A stretch of 61,305 nt of DNA from Gemmataceae bacterium (GTDB lineage Bacteria > Planctomycetota > Planctomycetia > Gemmatales > Gemmataceae): positions 1-61,305 of the forward strand of contig SIAJ01000023.1 in assembly GCA_009691845.1 (NCBI GenBank), in the 5' to 3' direction. Position numbers and translations under genes: made by a program. The notes under the pieces were generated by a model that was not told where the DNA came from, did not search any database, and was given only the letters and a program-made list of their open reading frames with translations. This document shows, in pieces, positions 23,223 to 31,427 of the stretch. Position 1 is the stretch's first letter; each line of letters opens with the position of its first letter.

Positions 23223-23657
23223 ATGTCACAGAAGACTACTTTAATTGCCGCAGATGCCCCGAAGGATTGGTTGCATATCGATGCAACCGACCAGGTTGTC
23301 GGGCGTTTGGCCGTACAAATCGCCAATATTCTGCGTGGCAAGCACAAGCCAATCTACACGACCCATCTCGATTCTGGCGACTTCGTAATCGTCACGAATG
23401 TCGAGAAGATCAAGTTTACCGGCAATAAGTGGGAACAGAAGACCTACCAGACTTATTCCCGTTATCCGGGCGGCCAGAAGATTATTCCGGCCAAGGACAT
23501 GCTGGCCAAGAAGCCCGAAGAGATCTTGTATCTCGCCGTGAAACGCATGGTGCCACGCACCCGCTTGGGTCGAGCCCAGATGGACAAGCTGAAGATCTAC
23601 AAGGGCCCGCAGCATCCGCACCAGTCGCAACAGCCGAAGGAATTCAAGCCTCTCTAA
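23223..23657 (+). CDS. rplM: Ribosomal protein L13 (uL13)
   Basis: A 144-residue large-subunit protein of normal length, an early assembly protein that contacts 23S rRNA. Recognisable segments are WLHIDATDQVVGRLA, a KHKPIYTTHLDSGDFVIVTN block, and the MVPRTRLGRAQMDKLKIYKG motif. It starts at the ATG at 23223 after a short leader from the predicted promoter. It precedes rpsI by 68 bases in the conserved rplM-rpsI order. Confidence 0.97.
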   Translation: MSQKTTLIAADAPKDWLHIDATDQVVGRLAVQIANILRGKHKPIYTTHLDSGDFVIVTNVEKIKFTGNKWEQKTYQTYSRYPGGQKIIPAKDMLAKKPEEILYLAVKRMVPRTRLGRAQMDKLKIYKGPQHPHQSQQPKEFKPL

Positions 23658-23725
23658 GCCACAAAGAATGAAAAACGAGCCCCTGCGGTTCGTTGGTCAT
23701 TCTGCATTTATTAGGATCGTCGGAT

Positions 23726-24181
23726 ATGAGCGCGATGAAGAAATTTCACCTGGGTACCGGTCGTCGAAAGTCCGCCGTGGCCCGCGTGCGCGTGGCCGAA
23801 GGTAGCGGCAAGATCGTTGTGAACGATCGGCCTTACGATCAATTCTTCACGGAAGAAAAGGATCGCGGAGCCGTCGTTGGTCCGCTCATCCTGCTCGACA
23901 TGCGAAATCGCCTCGACGTCTTCGTGAACGTCCGAGGGGGCGGAATCACGGGTCAATCCGGAGCCACCAGCCAGGGCGTTGCTCGCGCACTCAAATCGAT
24001 GTTTGGCATCGAGTCGGGTGAAGCAGCCGCAGCCAATCCGGCGGAAGCGGCCACACCCGAAGGCGGCATGGGCAAGAAGCTTCGCGACAGCGGCTATTTG
24101 ACCCGCGATAGCCGCATGAAGGAACGCAAGAAGTACGGCCGCAAGGGTGCCCGCCGTTCGTTCCAGTTCTCCAAGCGTTAA
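23726..24181 (+). CDS. rpsI: Ribosomal protein S9 (uS9)
   Basis: A 151-residue small-subunit protein. It has GTGRRKSAVARVRV at the start, GGGITGQSGATSQGVARAL in the middle and the C-terminal ERKKYGRKGARRSFQFSKR tail, whose last Arg reaches the P-site tRNA. It carries an unusual Ala/Glu/Pro-rich insertion (about 94-112, GIESGEAAAANPAEAATPEG) where most S9 proteins have a short acidic loop, making it about 20 residues longer than E. coli S9. It is co-transcribed with rplM. A symmetric hairpin follows the stop. Confidence 0.97.
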   Translation: MSAMKKFHLGTGRRKSAVARVRVAEGSGKIVVNDRPYDQFFTEEKDRGAVVGPLILLDMRNRLDVFVNVRGGGITGQSGATSQGVARALKSMFGIESGEAAAANPAEAATPEGGMGKKLRDSGYLTRDSRMKERKKYGRKGARRSFQFSKR

Positions 24182-24203
24182 GCGTCGATCGAGTTCAATT
24201 ATC

Positions 24204-24236
24204 GAACGACCGACGTCTTTTGGACGTCGGTCGTTC
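24204..24236. terminator. Bidirectional terminator between rpsI and the VOC gene
   Basis: A 14-bp perfect stem (24204-24217 with 24223-24236) has a 5-nt loop, followed by TATTTAC on the plus strand. It lies between the two convergent genes and touches the stop codon of the minus-strand gene. Confidence 0.7.
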
Positions 24237-24676
24237 TATTTACATGTCTTGGCCGCTGTCGCACGGCGTTGAACTTCTTCCAGCGCGACATCCTCGAAGT
24301 GCGTGCCGAGCCACCAGAAGTTCCCGCACATGTCCTTCACTCCGCAGTTGCGATCCCCATAAAACTGATCGGCCGGTTCTCGGACCGACTCCGCACCCGC
24401 AGCCAAAGCCTGTTTGTAAGTCGCATCGGTGTCCGGCACGTACAGATAAATGGCCGTTGGCATCGCGGGCCATTTCTCGCTCGCTTCACCAGCCATCAAC
24501 ATGCTGTCGCCGATGCGAAACGCTGCGTGCCAGATGGTGCTGTCCGGACCCTGAGTGGTTCCAACGATACTTGCGTCGAACGCTTTCTGCACGAATTCGA
24601 GCATCTGTTTTAGGCCACGCACCGTCATGTAGGGCGTCACGGTGTGGTAGCCGGCGGGGATGGGAGTGACGGGCAT
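24236..24676 (-). CDS. VOC-superfamily protein (PhnB/glyoxalase-like)
   Basis: A 146-residue protein with two beta-alpha-beta-beta-beta modules of the vicinal oxygen chelate fold, PhnB type: HTVTPYMTVRGLKQMLEFVQ at the N-terminus, IYLYVPDTDATYKQALAAGA in the middle, and YGDRNCGVKDMCGNFWWLGTH at the end. PhnB-like proteins have no firm function, and some VOC members act in glyoxalase or resistance reactions. The metal-binding pattern is not fully evident. The start ATG is at 24676; the antiporter gene upstream ends 35 bases away on the same strand. Confidence 0.85.
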   Translation of the reverse strand: MPVTPIPAGYHTVTPYMTVRGLKQMLEFVQKAFDASIVGTTQGPDSTIWHAAFRIGDSMLMAGEASEKWPAMPTAIYLYVPDTDATYKQALAAGAESVREPADQFYGDRNCGVKDMCGNFWWLGTHFEDVALEEVQRRATAAKTCK

Positions 24677-24711
24677 GATGAATCTTCAAGCTGAACGGAG
24701 TTGCCATCACA

Positions 24712-26112
24712 CTATGCAATGTCAATGCGGGCGTCGCGAGGCAACAACACTCGTAACAGCGGTGCCGTCATCATCGTGGTCACCAGTGCCATCACCACCA
24801 TCATGGCGAACAGTGTCGGGGAGATCACGCCCAAGTCGAGGCCAATGTTCAGGACGATCAATTCCATCAAGCCGTGTGTGGTCATCATGACCCCGATAGC
24901 AGCCGAATTCCGCCAGCCGTGCCCCGTGCATCGCGATGCCAAGAGTGCACTGCCGAATTTCGCAGCATAGGCCACACTCACGATCCCCGCACACGTGATC
25001 CAGTCGGAGGTCGTCTGAAGCAGGCCTATTTCCGTCCGCAGTCCCGTGAAGGCGAAGAAGGCCGGCAGCAACACTACCCCTACCGCATCGGACAATTTGA
25101 GGCTGACTCCCTTCGCGAGTTTACTCTCGTGCGGAATCAGGGCACCGAAGAGAAAGGCCCCAAAGAGTGCGTGTACGCCAATCCACTCTGTGGTGAGAGC
25201 AACCAGAAAGACGCCAAGGATGACGAACGCAATTGTGCCCGTGGAGGGCGAGGTGGGCGAGCTATTCTCGTGCAGTCGGACGAAGCGGTTCACCAAGGGT
25301 CGGAGAATCAACAACATGCCCGCCACGCACAGGGTCGCCCACAAGATGGTTTGTAGGGCTCCATCCATACTTTCGCGTGCGACACCGACCACAACCGCGA
25401 GCAGGCACCACGCGACGACATCGGCCAAAGCCGCGGCACCGAGAGCCGTGACGCCAACCCTGGTTGCATCGAGCTGGCGCTCTTTCAATATTCGCGCGAG
25501 GACTGGGAATGCCGTAATCGCGACGGCAATTCCAACAAACAACGAGAAGCTCAAAAACGGTACGGAGCTGTTGGAAAACCGGGGGTAAAGCCAAAGGGCC
25601 AGCGCCATCCCAACGATGAACGGACCGATCAGCCCCGCAAATGAGATGGCAACGACCGACCGGGCCAGCGACCGCACTTGCCCGGTGTTCAGTTCGAGCC
25701 CAACAATGAACATGTACAAGATCGCCCCGAGTTGAGCGATGATACCGAGATGACCGGCCGCATCTTTCGGCAGCAGGAATTGCATTGCCTCGGGTGAGAT
25801 TCGTCCGAGCAGCGAGGGCCCAAGCAAGATCCCTGCGACGATCTCGCCGATCACGGCAGGCTGGCCGATCCACGTGAATGCCTTGCCGAGCACGCGGCCC
25901 AAGGCGATGACGGCCGCAAGTGCGAGCAGGACGTGGAAGAGTGCGTGGCCCGTGCCGGTCGAGGTGCCCACGCCAACGGTCGTGCCGATTTCCGGTGGGG
26001 GTGCGGAAAGTGTTTCGCCGAATGTGCAAATCAAGAGGAAGACGCCGACGCCGGCCGCGATGGTGCCTGCATAGGCGGTGATGGGGATCCAGGCTCGGGA
26101 TGGGAGAGTCAT
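24712..26112 (-). CDS. Kef/NapA-type cation:proton antiporter (CPA2 family)
   Basis: A 466-residue membrane protein with 12-13 helices of the Na+/H+ exchanger fold and no C-terminal TrkA-N domain. It shows the family segments IGQPAVIGEIVAGILLGPSL, FIVGLELN, and FPVLARIL. The ion-binding helix reads GAAALADVVAWCLLA, so where most relatives have DD, ND or QD this protein has Ala-Asp. One carboxylate remains, which could mean altered coupling. It is preceded by the FAD oxidoreductase gene with a 19-base gap, suggesting an operon. Confidence 0.88.
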   Translation of the reverse strand: MTLPSRAWIPITAYAGTIAAGVGVFLLICTFGETLSAPPPEIGTTVGVGTSTGTGHALFHVLLALAAVIALGRVLGKAFTWIGQPAVIGEIVAGILLGPSLLGRISPEAMQFLLPKDAAGHLGIIAQLGAILYMFIVGLELNTGQVRSLARSVVAISFAGLIGPFIVGMALALWLYPRFSNSSVPFLSFSLFVGIAVAITAFPVLARILKERQLDATRVGVTALGAAALADVVAWCLLAVVVGVARESMDGALQTILWATLCVAGMLLILRPLVNRFVRLHENSSPTSPSTGTIAFVILGVFLVALTTEWIGVHALFGAFLFGALIPHESKLAKGVSLKLSDAVGVVLLPAFFAFTGLRTEIGLLQTTSDWITCAGIVSVAYAAKFGSALLASRCTGHGWRNSAAIGVMMTTHGLMELIVLNIGLDLGVISPTLFAMMVVMALVTTMMTAPLLRVLLPRDARIDIA

Positions 26113-26115
26113 GGC

Positions 26116-26150
26116 GACTTCATCGGGCGGCTTACACCGCTCCGCTCGCC
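26116..26150. repeat. Dispersed 35-nt repeat overlapping a gene's 3' end
   Basis: This 35-base segment matches 47017-47051 at 32 of 35 positions. In both places it lies on the minus strand at the 3' end of a coding gene and provides the last codons and the stop. See also 46985-47051. Confidence 0.8.
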
Positions 26151-27394
26151 ATGGCCTTCCGTTCCAGTGCGACTTCTTGGCGAAGCTCGTCGATCAAGGG
26201 CCAAAGCACATCGACCTCATCCTTGAAGACGTCTCCGATCAAGACGTCCGTGACCAGGTTTTTTAGATGCGGATGTTTCTTCACGAAACGGCCGAAGCTA
26301 AAGCCCTCGTAGAACTCGCACACCAGGCGACGCATCCGTTCCATGCCTTGAGTGAATCCAGGCTCCCACTTTCGGAGTTGCTGCTCGGAGGTATCCCCCT
26401 TAATAATTCCCTCACAGATCGTGTCGGCAGCCATTGCGCCACTGCTGAGCGCAAGCAGCACACCCGAGGAGTAGAGCGGATCGAGAAAGCCGAAGGCATC
26501 GCCGATGAGAGCCCAGCCGTTGCCGGCCGCTTTGGTGGCACGGTACGAGTATTCCTTCTCTGCACGGAAGATGTCGCAGCGCGTGGCCTGCTCGATTCGC
26601 GGCTTCACGCCGGGGGCTCGATTGACTTCCTCGAAATACAGTGCCTCGAGATCCTTGGTTCGGTTCTGAAACAGGTATTCGAACGGGGCGACGACGCCGA
26701 CACTGACGATGTCGTCGTGTAGCGGGATGTACCAAAACCAGCCGTTCTTGCCTTCGGTCTGGATGACCATCGTCGCCCCTTCGTCGCGGCCCGTATCGCG
26801 AAAGGCCCCCTTCCAGTAGGTCCACAAAGCCGCCTTCTTCAGCACAGGATCCCATTCCCGAAGACCCAGGCGATCGATGAGGATCGAGCTTTGGCCGCTG
26901 GCATCGACCACGACCTTGGAGCGTACCACCTGTTCGTTTCGGTCCTCGGTCTTGATGCGCACGCCGACGGCTTTGTCACCTTCAAAGAGTACCTCCAGAA
27001 CGCGAACGCCTTCATGTACGTTCACGCCATGCTCGCCCGCATTCTTGAGCATGAGGTGATCGAACTCGCTGCGACGAACCTGCCAAGTCTGGCTCGATTC
27101 GTGCGGCTTGTTATCGGCGAAGTAAAACGGCTCCGAGAGTTTGCCACGCTGGTTCACAAACTGCACGGAGTGCTTCTTGACGAAGTGGCTCCCCTTCATC
27201 TTCGGCAGCATGTTGAGCCGCTCGAGCGTCAAGTACGTCTGCGGAATCAGCGACTCGCCGATGTGAAATCGCGGGAAATGATCCCGCTCGAACAGGTCGA
27301 CCTTCAGGCCTTTTTGAGCGATGAGCGTGGAGCATGTGGAGCCGGCAGGCCCGCCGCCGATTACGATGACGTCAGTTTCGGTCGGAATGGACAT
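26132..27394 (-). CDS. FAD-dependent oxidoreductase (geranylgeranyl reductase/halogenase-like)
   Basis: A 420-residue flavoprotein. The FAD site is GGGPAGSTCS (13-22), with the second FAD motif WALIGDAFGFLDPLYSSGV in the C-terminal half, and a region resembling tryptophan halogenases and geranylgeranyl reductases (YIPLHDDIVSVGVV). The halogenase-specific WxWxIP and catalytic-Lys motifs are not evident, so lipid or polyene reduction, or another hydroxylase-type reaction, is as likely. The last residues, ASGAV, are encoded by the dispersed repeat. It precedes the antiporter gene on the same strand. Confidence 0.85.
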   Translation of the reverse strand: MSIPTETDVIVIGGGPAGSTCSTLIAQKGLKVDLFERDHFPRFHIGESLIPQTYLTLERLNMLPKMKGSHFVKKHSVQFVNQRGKLSEPFYFADNKPHESSQTWQVRRSEFDHLMLKNAGEHGVNVHEGVRVLEVLFEGDKAVGVRIKTEDRNEQVVRSKVVVDASGQSSILIDRLGLREWDPVLKKAALWTYWKGAFRDTGRDEGATMVIQTEGKNGWFWYIPLHDDIVSVGVVAPFEYLFQNRTKDLEALYFEEVNRAPGVKPRIEQATRCDIFRAEKEYSYRATKAAGNGWALIGDAFGFLDPLYSSGVLLALSSGAMAADTICEGIIKGDTSEQQLRKWEPGFTQGMERMRRLVCEFYEGFSFGRFVKKHPHLKNLVTDVLIGDVFKDEVDVLWPLIDELRQEVALERKAMASGAV

Positions 27395-27447
27395 GGCCTG
27401 GCTTCTCGTGGCAACAGCGTGCTCGTCTCAAGGGAATCATAGCAGAA

Positions 27448-27494
27448 GGCCAATTAGATGTCCAAACAATTATTGTTTGGACATCTAATTGGCC
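27448..27494. repeat. 47-bp perfect palindrome
   Basis: Two exact 23-base arms (27448-27470 and 27472-27494) flank a single T, an almost uninterrupted palindrome. It is A/T-richer than its surroundings. It lies between two minus-strand genes, 57 bases beyond the end of the Gfo/Idh gene. It could be a terminator or a protein-binding site. A smaller CAGAGGAGC hairpin follows at about 27500-27535. Confidence 0.9.
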
Positions 27495-27550
27495 AAAATC
27501 CAGAGGAGCCAGCAGGCAAGCTGCCGCTCCTCTGTGGTCATCACACGACG

Positions 27551-28924
27551 CTAGTATTCGCGTTTCGCGTTCTTGCCCGGCATCGGCAATGGGTACATCC
27601 CATCCTTGTCGGCCTTCAACGGGGCCGGACCGCCAAGCACGAGTTTGTCCACGTCCGGTGCGAACTCGTGGTCGCAGTCGTCGAGGATCATCTTCCGGGT
27701 GGTCACCTTCCCGGTGTGGGCGGCCATGCGGCCCATTGCGGTCACGAGACTCGCTTCCACGCCACGCTTCACTTCGTTGTAAGGCTTGTCCTGACGGATC
27801 GCCTTCATGAGGTCTTCCCACTCGAGCTGGTAAGGATTCGGCTCATTTTCCGGGCACTTCCAGATGATGTCTTCGTCGACCATCTTGTGTCCCTTGAAGA
27901 GGCGGGCATGTGATGGAGCGTGGCCACTCTCGGAAATCACGCCCGAGCCCTTGGTGCCATGAACGTAGCTCGCGAACTCTTGATGGCAGCCCTGGATGGT
28001 GCGGCCTTCGAGGTACATCTTCGTCCCGTCGGCAAAGGTGAACTCGGTCGAGTAGGTGTCGAAGTTCTGGTCGACCCAACCCTCGCGATAATGACGGCCA
28101 CCCGAGGACTTCGCCATGATCGGCCAGGCGTCTTTCATCCAGCAACACTCGTCGATGTTGTGGATCAGAAAATCGCTGTAAGCGCCGCCGCTGGCCCAAA
28201 GGAAGCCGTGGAAGTGGCGAATCTGGTATTCGAGTTCATTCGCGTTCGCAGGTTTTTTGGATACAGGAGTGTTCCCCGTCGGGCCAGCCAGACGATAGGC
28301 TCGCAAGAGCGTAATGTCACCGATCGCTCCGTCCTTGATGCGCTGGAACATTTCGCCGCGTGCTTCGCAGTGCCGACACATGAGGCCGACGCCGACCTTG
28401 AGGCCCTTCTTCACCGACTCTTCGCCGAGTGCGAACATCTTCTTGGAAGTCGGCCCGTCCACGGTGACTGGCTTTTCCATGAATACGTTGATGCCCCGTT
28501 CGATTGCATACTTGAACTGGACCCAGCGAAAGGCCGGAGGCGTGGCCATGATCACCACGTCGCCTGGCTTGAGTACATCGATCGCTTTCTTGTAGGCGTC
28601 GAAGCCGATGAACTTGTTGTCTTCGGTCACTTTCACTTTGTCGGCCAGACGCTTGTTGTTGATCGACCTGTAGCTGCTATCGAGCCGATCCTTGTAGGCG
28701 TCGGCCATCGCGACCAGCTGAACGGGCCCCTGTTGGGTCGAAAGCGCGTTCTGGGCCGCACCGGTGCCACGTCCGCCGCAGCCGACGAGCGCGATGCTGA
28801 TCGTGTTGCTTTCACCGGCATACAGCCCGGAAAGCCCAAAACCAGCCATCCCGGAGGCGATGGCTAGTCCGCCCGTTGCCTTCAAGGCATCGCGGCGTGT
28901 CGGTGTGGAAACTTCGTCGTTCAT
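27551..28924 (-). CDS. Gfo/Idh/MocA-family oxidoreductase, Tat-exported
   Basis: A 457-residue protein. It starts with a Tat signal (TRRDALKATGG, then a hydrophobic stretch), which implies export of the folded, NAD(P)-bound enzyme. The Rossmann motif ALVGCGGRGTG is at about 45-55, and the family EKPVTVDGPTSKKM segment, with its catalytic Lys, is at about 155. Such enzymes oxidise or reduce sugars and inositols. I start at the ATG at 28924 next to AAAGGA. It lies downstream of a DUF1080 gene on the same strand. That pairing is common in planctomycetes and fits a 3-keto-glycoside pathway. Confidence 0.88.
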   Translation of the reverse strand: MNDEVSTPTRRDALKATGGLAIASGMAGFGLSGLYAGESNTISIALVGCGGRGTGAAQNALSTQQGPVQLVAMADAYKDRLDSSYRSINNKRLADKVKVTEDNKFIGFDAYKKAIDVLKPGDVVIMATPPAFRWVQFKYAIERGINVFMEKPVTVDGPTSKKMFALGEESVKKGLKVGVGLMCRHCEARGEMFQRIKDGAIGDITLLRAYRLAGPTGNTPVSKKPANANELEYQIRHFHGFLWASGGAYSDFLIHNIDECCWMKDAWPIMAKSSGGRHYREGWVDQNFDTYSTEFTFADGTKMYLEGRTIQGCHQEFASYVHGTKGSGVISESGHAPSHARLFKGHKMVDEDIIWKCPENEPNPYQLEWEDLMKAIRQDKPYNEVKRGVEASLVTAMGRMAAHTGKVTTRKMILDDCDHEFAPDVDKLVLGGPAPLKADKDGMYPLPMPGKNAKREY

Positions 28925-29044
28925 GTTGGTCCTTTCGTGGATGGTTGAAGAGCCGGACCGGCAGAGTTCGCCCGTGGGGTAGATGGGAATTGTCCGCCCC
29001 ACATGGGGGATAGGCAAGAGCCAATCGGGCGAGGATTCGATTCA

Positions 29045-29758
29045 CTACTTGATTTCTTTGACTTCGATCTTGCGGAATGTCATCACCGACCCCGGATCGT
29101 GGGCCTGCAAAGCGAAGTGGCCCTTCTTGTAGAGGTCGTTCGGGTCTTTCCATTCGAGCGTCACTTTGCCATTCACCTTGATCGTGATCTTGGAGCCGAC
29201 CGCGATGACTTCCTGCGTGAAGAACTCGTTTGGCTTGTGTGGTGCCGTATCCAGGACCGTGATTTTGTCGCGGTGATCCTTTAGCTTTGTCCGCGGATCG
29301 GGGTAGATACTTCCCGTTTTCACCGGGTCGCCGTGGGTCGCGTTGATCTGCGCTTCGTAACCAGTCGGAAAGCCAGGGCCGAATGCCGTGCGAAAATACT
29401 GGCCGCTGTTTCCCTTCTCGTTGATCTTGGCTTCGATGCGGTAGTGGAAGTCCGCGTAATCGCCTCGCACGCTAAAAAGATGGGTCGCGGGACCGCCGCC
29501 GATGATCGTGCCGTCCTCCACGCGCCAAAGTGGGATCTTCTTCCCCTTGACCATCCCTTCAAAGGCAACGACTTTGCCATCAACTTTCTTCTCTTCCAGA
29601 TCCTTGATGTCCGGATGCGGATTCGAATGGAGTTTCCATCCGGTGAGATCCTTGCCATTGAATAGCTGGATCCATTCGGATTTTTCATCCCCTCGGGCTG
29701 CCGTTCCCACCATGAGGCCGAGAACTGCGCAGATATGAGGTAGTCGCTTCGAAAACAT
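29045..29758 (-). CDS. DUF1080 protein (3-keto-disaccharide hydrolase-like), secreted
   Basis: A 237-residue exported protein with a signal peptide (about 1-21) and a single concanavalin-like beta-jellyroll. The family opening is WIQLFNGKDLTGWKLH; later segments include FHYRIEAKINEKGNSGQYFR and the closing GHFALQAHDPGSVMTFRKIEVKEI. Recent work assigns some DUF1080 proteins to cleavage of 3-keto-glycosides. I start at the ATG at 29758. It leads a probable two-gene operon with the Gfo/Idh/MocA oxidoreductase 120 bases downstream, which could create or reduce the 3-keto group. Confidence 0.88.
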   Translation of the reverse strand: MFSKRLPHICAVLGLMVGTAARGDEKSEWIQLFNGKDLTGWKLHSNPHPDIKDLEEKKVDGKVVAFEGMVKGKKIPLWRVEDGTIIGGGPATHLFSVRGDYADFHYRIEAKINEKGNSGQYFRTAFGPGFPTGYEAQINATHGDPVKTGSIYPDPRTKLKDHRDKITVLDTAPHKPNEFFTQEVIAVGSKITIKVNGKVTLEWKDPNDLYKKGHFALQAHDPGSVMTFRKIEVKEIK

Positions 29759-30096
29759 TTCGGAGGCTCCGTCTGGGCAAGAAAATCCTATTAGGAAAAC
29801 CGGGAATACCTGCAAAATCTTGGATAAATATTGACCTGCCGGCACTTCGGCGGCGTACAGAATGCGAAATTGGGACGATTATGCAGGTTGGGAAAATTGT
29901 TCCGCTAACGAAAATGGTCGAGATACACTTTCCATCTCTCCCAGATTTATTATTTTAACAATCAGAGCGAATCGTTGCATTTTGCGGGATTGTTGCAAGG
30001 CTCCCAATTTATCTGTGGATTCACCGCCACGGCTTGCGGAGGTTGTGTGCCCCTCTGACCCGGATGCTCAGCACCTGGAGGAACGAAGGAGAACGC
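29759..30096. other. Divergent promoter region, no gene
   Basis: This 338-base A/T-richer gap separates the minus-strand DUF1080 gene from the plus-strand YTV gene and presumably holds both promoters. No hexamer pair is good enough to mark. Confidence 0.55.
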
Positions 30097-31362
30097 ATGA
30101 ATCGTCTACTTGGAATGGCCATCGGTGCGGTCCTGCTCGCTGCATCCCCGGCTTACAGTTGCTGTTTGTTCAAGTGTTGCGGGAAGGGCAAAGCAGCGCC
30201 GGCCCCCGTCGTCGTAGCATCTTCCCCTGCGCCGGTTGCAGCCCCAGCCCCTGCCGCCGTCACCTACGTCGAGCAGAAGGTCGTGACTTACAAGCTCGAG
30301 GCACGGGTCAAGCAAGTCGAATGCACCGTCTACACGGAAAAGTGGACCGATCAGCCATACGAGTACACCGTGATGACGCCGAGCAAGCACACGGAGAAGC
30401 GTCCGGTCAACAAGTACAAGGAAGAATGGGTTGATCAACCCTATGAGTACACGGTGATGAAGTCAGTCGCGATGTCCGAGAAGCGGCCGATCACGAGATA
30501 CAAGCACGAATGGATTGACGTGCCGACAGTGTGCACCGTCCTGCAGCGGGTTACGACCATCGAAAAGCGAAACGTCACCACATACAAGCAGGTTTGGGTT
30601 GACGTTCCCTGCGAGTACACGGTGATGAAGCCAGTGACGACCGTTGAGAAGCGGCCCTGCACCACGTGGGTTTGCGTTCCCCGCACCGTGGCCCAGGCCG
30701 TTCCCGTTTCGACCTACAGCAACTCTGGAGGCGGGTACTCTGGCAAGGGTTGCTGTTTCGGTTGGGGTGGTGGCTGCTACGGCAAGGCTCCACCAGCCGC
30801 GACGGTTTGTGGCTACCGTACAGTTTGCTGCACGGTCAATGACCGGGTTGCACAGACCTCGATGGTCGATGTGAATGTCACCAAGTGCGTCCCGACCGTT
30901 GTGAAGACAACCCGCAAGGTTTGCCGTCACGAGGCCGTCGTGACCGTTGTCGATTGCCCGGTCACCAAGTGCGTTCCGGTTGTCGTCAAGGGAACACGCA
31001 AGGAATGCAAAGTGACCTCTTACGTCGAAATGGTCGACTGCTCGTGGACCGCCTGCAAACCGGACGTGGTCAAGGCCACCCGCAAGGTTTGCAAGGTCAC
31101 ACCGTACGTCGAGATGGTGGACTGCGTGATTCACGCGTACAAGCCGGTTGTCCACAAGGCCACCCGCAAGGTTTGCACGCTGGTTCCAAGTGTGGTCAAG
31201 AAGGACGTCAAGTACACGGAGTGCGTCCCGGTCGTGACCATTGTCAAGGTTCCGGTTTGTGCTCGGACGACAGCTTGGGCTTCCCCGGCCACCACCGGAA
31301 TTTGCTGCGCCAAGACGATCGCCAAGAACGGCTGCTGCCTCTTCAATCGCTGCGGTTGGTAA
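30097..31362 (+). CDS. Cysteine-rich YTV-repeat cell-wall protein
   Basis: A 421-residue exported protein with a signal peptide (1-21) and a Cys-rich start. The N-terminal half holds five units of about 30 residues of the type EKRPxxxYKxEWxDxPxEYTVM, the planctomycete YTV repeat. A GGGY/CCFGWGGGC linker follows, then five Cys-rich units of about 28 residues (VTKCVPTVVKTTRKVC-like), then a Cys-rich end. YTV proteins are known from planctomycete protein cell walls, so this is probably a structural envelope protein cross-linked by disulfides. I start at the ATG at 30097 after AAGGAGAACGC. A hairpin follows the stop. Confidence 0.85.
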   Translation: MNRLLGMAIGAVLLAASPAYSCCLFKCCGKGKAAPAPVVVASSPAPVAAPAPAAVTYVEQKVVTYKLEARVKQVECTVYTEKWTDQPYEYTVMTPSKHTEKRPVNKYKEEWVDQPYEYTVMKSVAMSEKRPITRYKHEWIDVPTVCTVLQRVTTIEKRNVTTYKQVWVDVPCEYTVMKPVTTVEKRPCTTWVCVPRTVAQAVPVSTYSNSGGGYSGKGCCFGWGGGCYGKAPPAATVCGYRTVCCTVNDRVAQTSMVDVNVTKCVPTVVKTTRKVCRHEAVVTVVDCPVTKCVPVVVKGTRKECKVTSYVEMVDCSWTACKPDVVKATRKVCKVTPYVEMVDCVIHAYKPVVHKATRKVCTLVPSVVKKDVKYTECVPVVTIVKVPVCARTTAWASPATTGICCAKTIAKNGCCLFNRCGW

Positions 31363-31389
31363 ATCGGCAAATTGAGTGGAAACGAACGT

Positions 31390-31411
31390 GGCCCCGCCAA
31401 CTGGCGGGGCC
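31390..31411. terminator. Bidirectional terminator between YTV and CAP genes
   Basis: A 9-bp GC-only stem (31390-31398 with 31403-31411) and AACT tetraloop is followed by GTTGTATTT. It lies between two convergent genes, 28 bases after the YTV stop. Confidence 0.7.
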
Positions 31412-31427
31412 GTTGTATTTACCGGCC

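Noticed and set aside
26132..27394. A tryptophan halogenase call for the FAD enzyme
   Set aside because: The halogenase WxWxIP motif and catalytic Lys are not seen, so only the broader flavoprotein family is supported.
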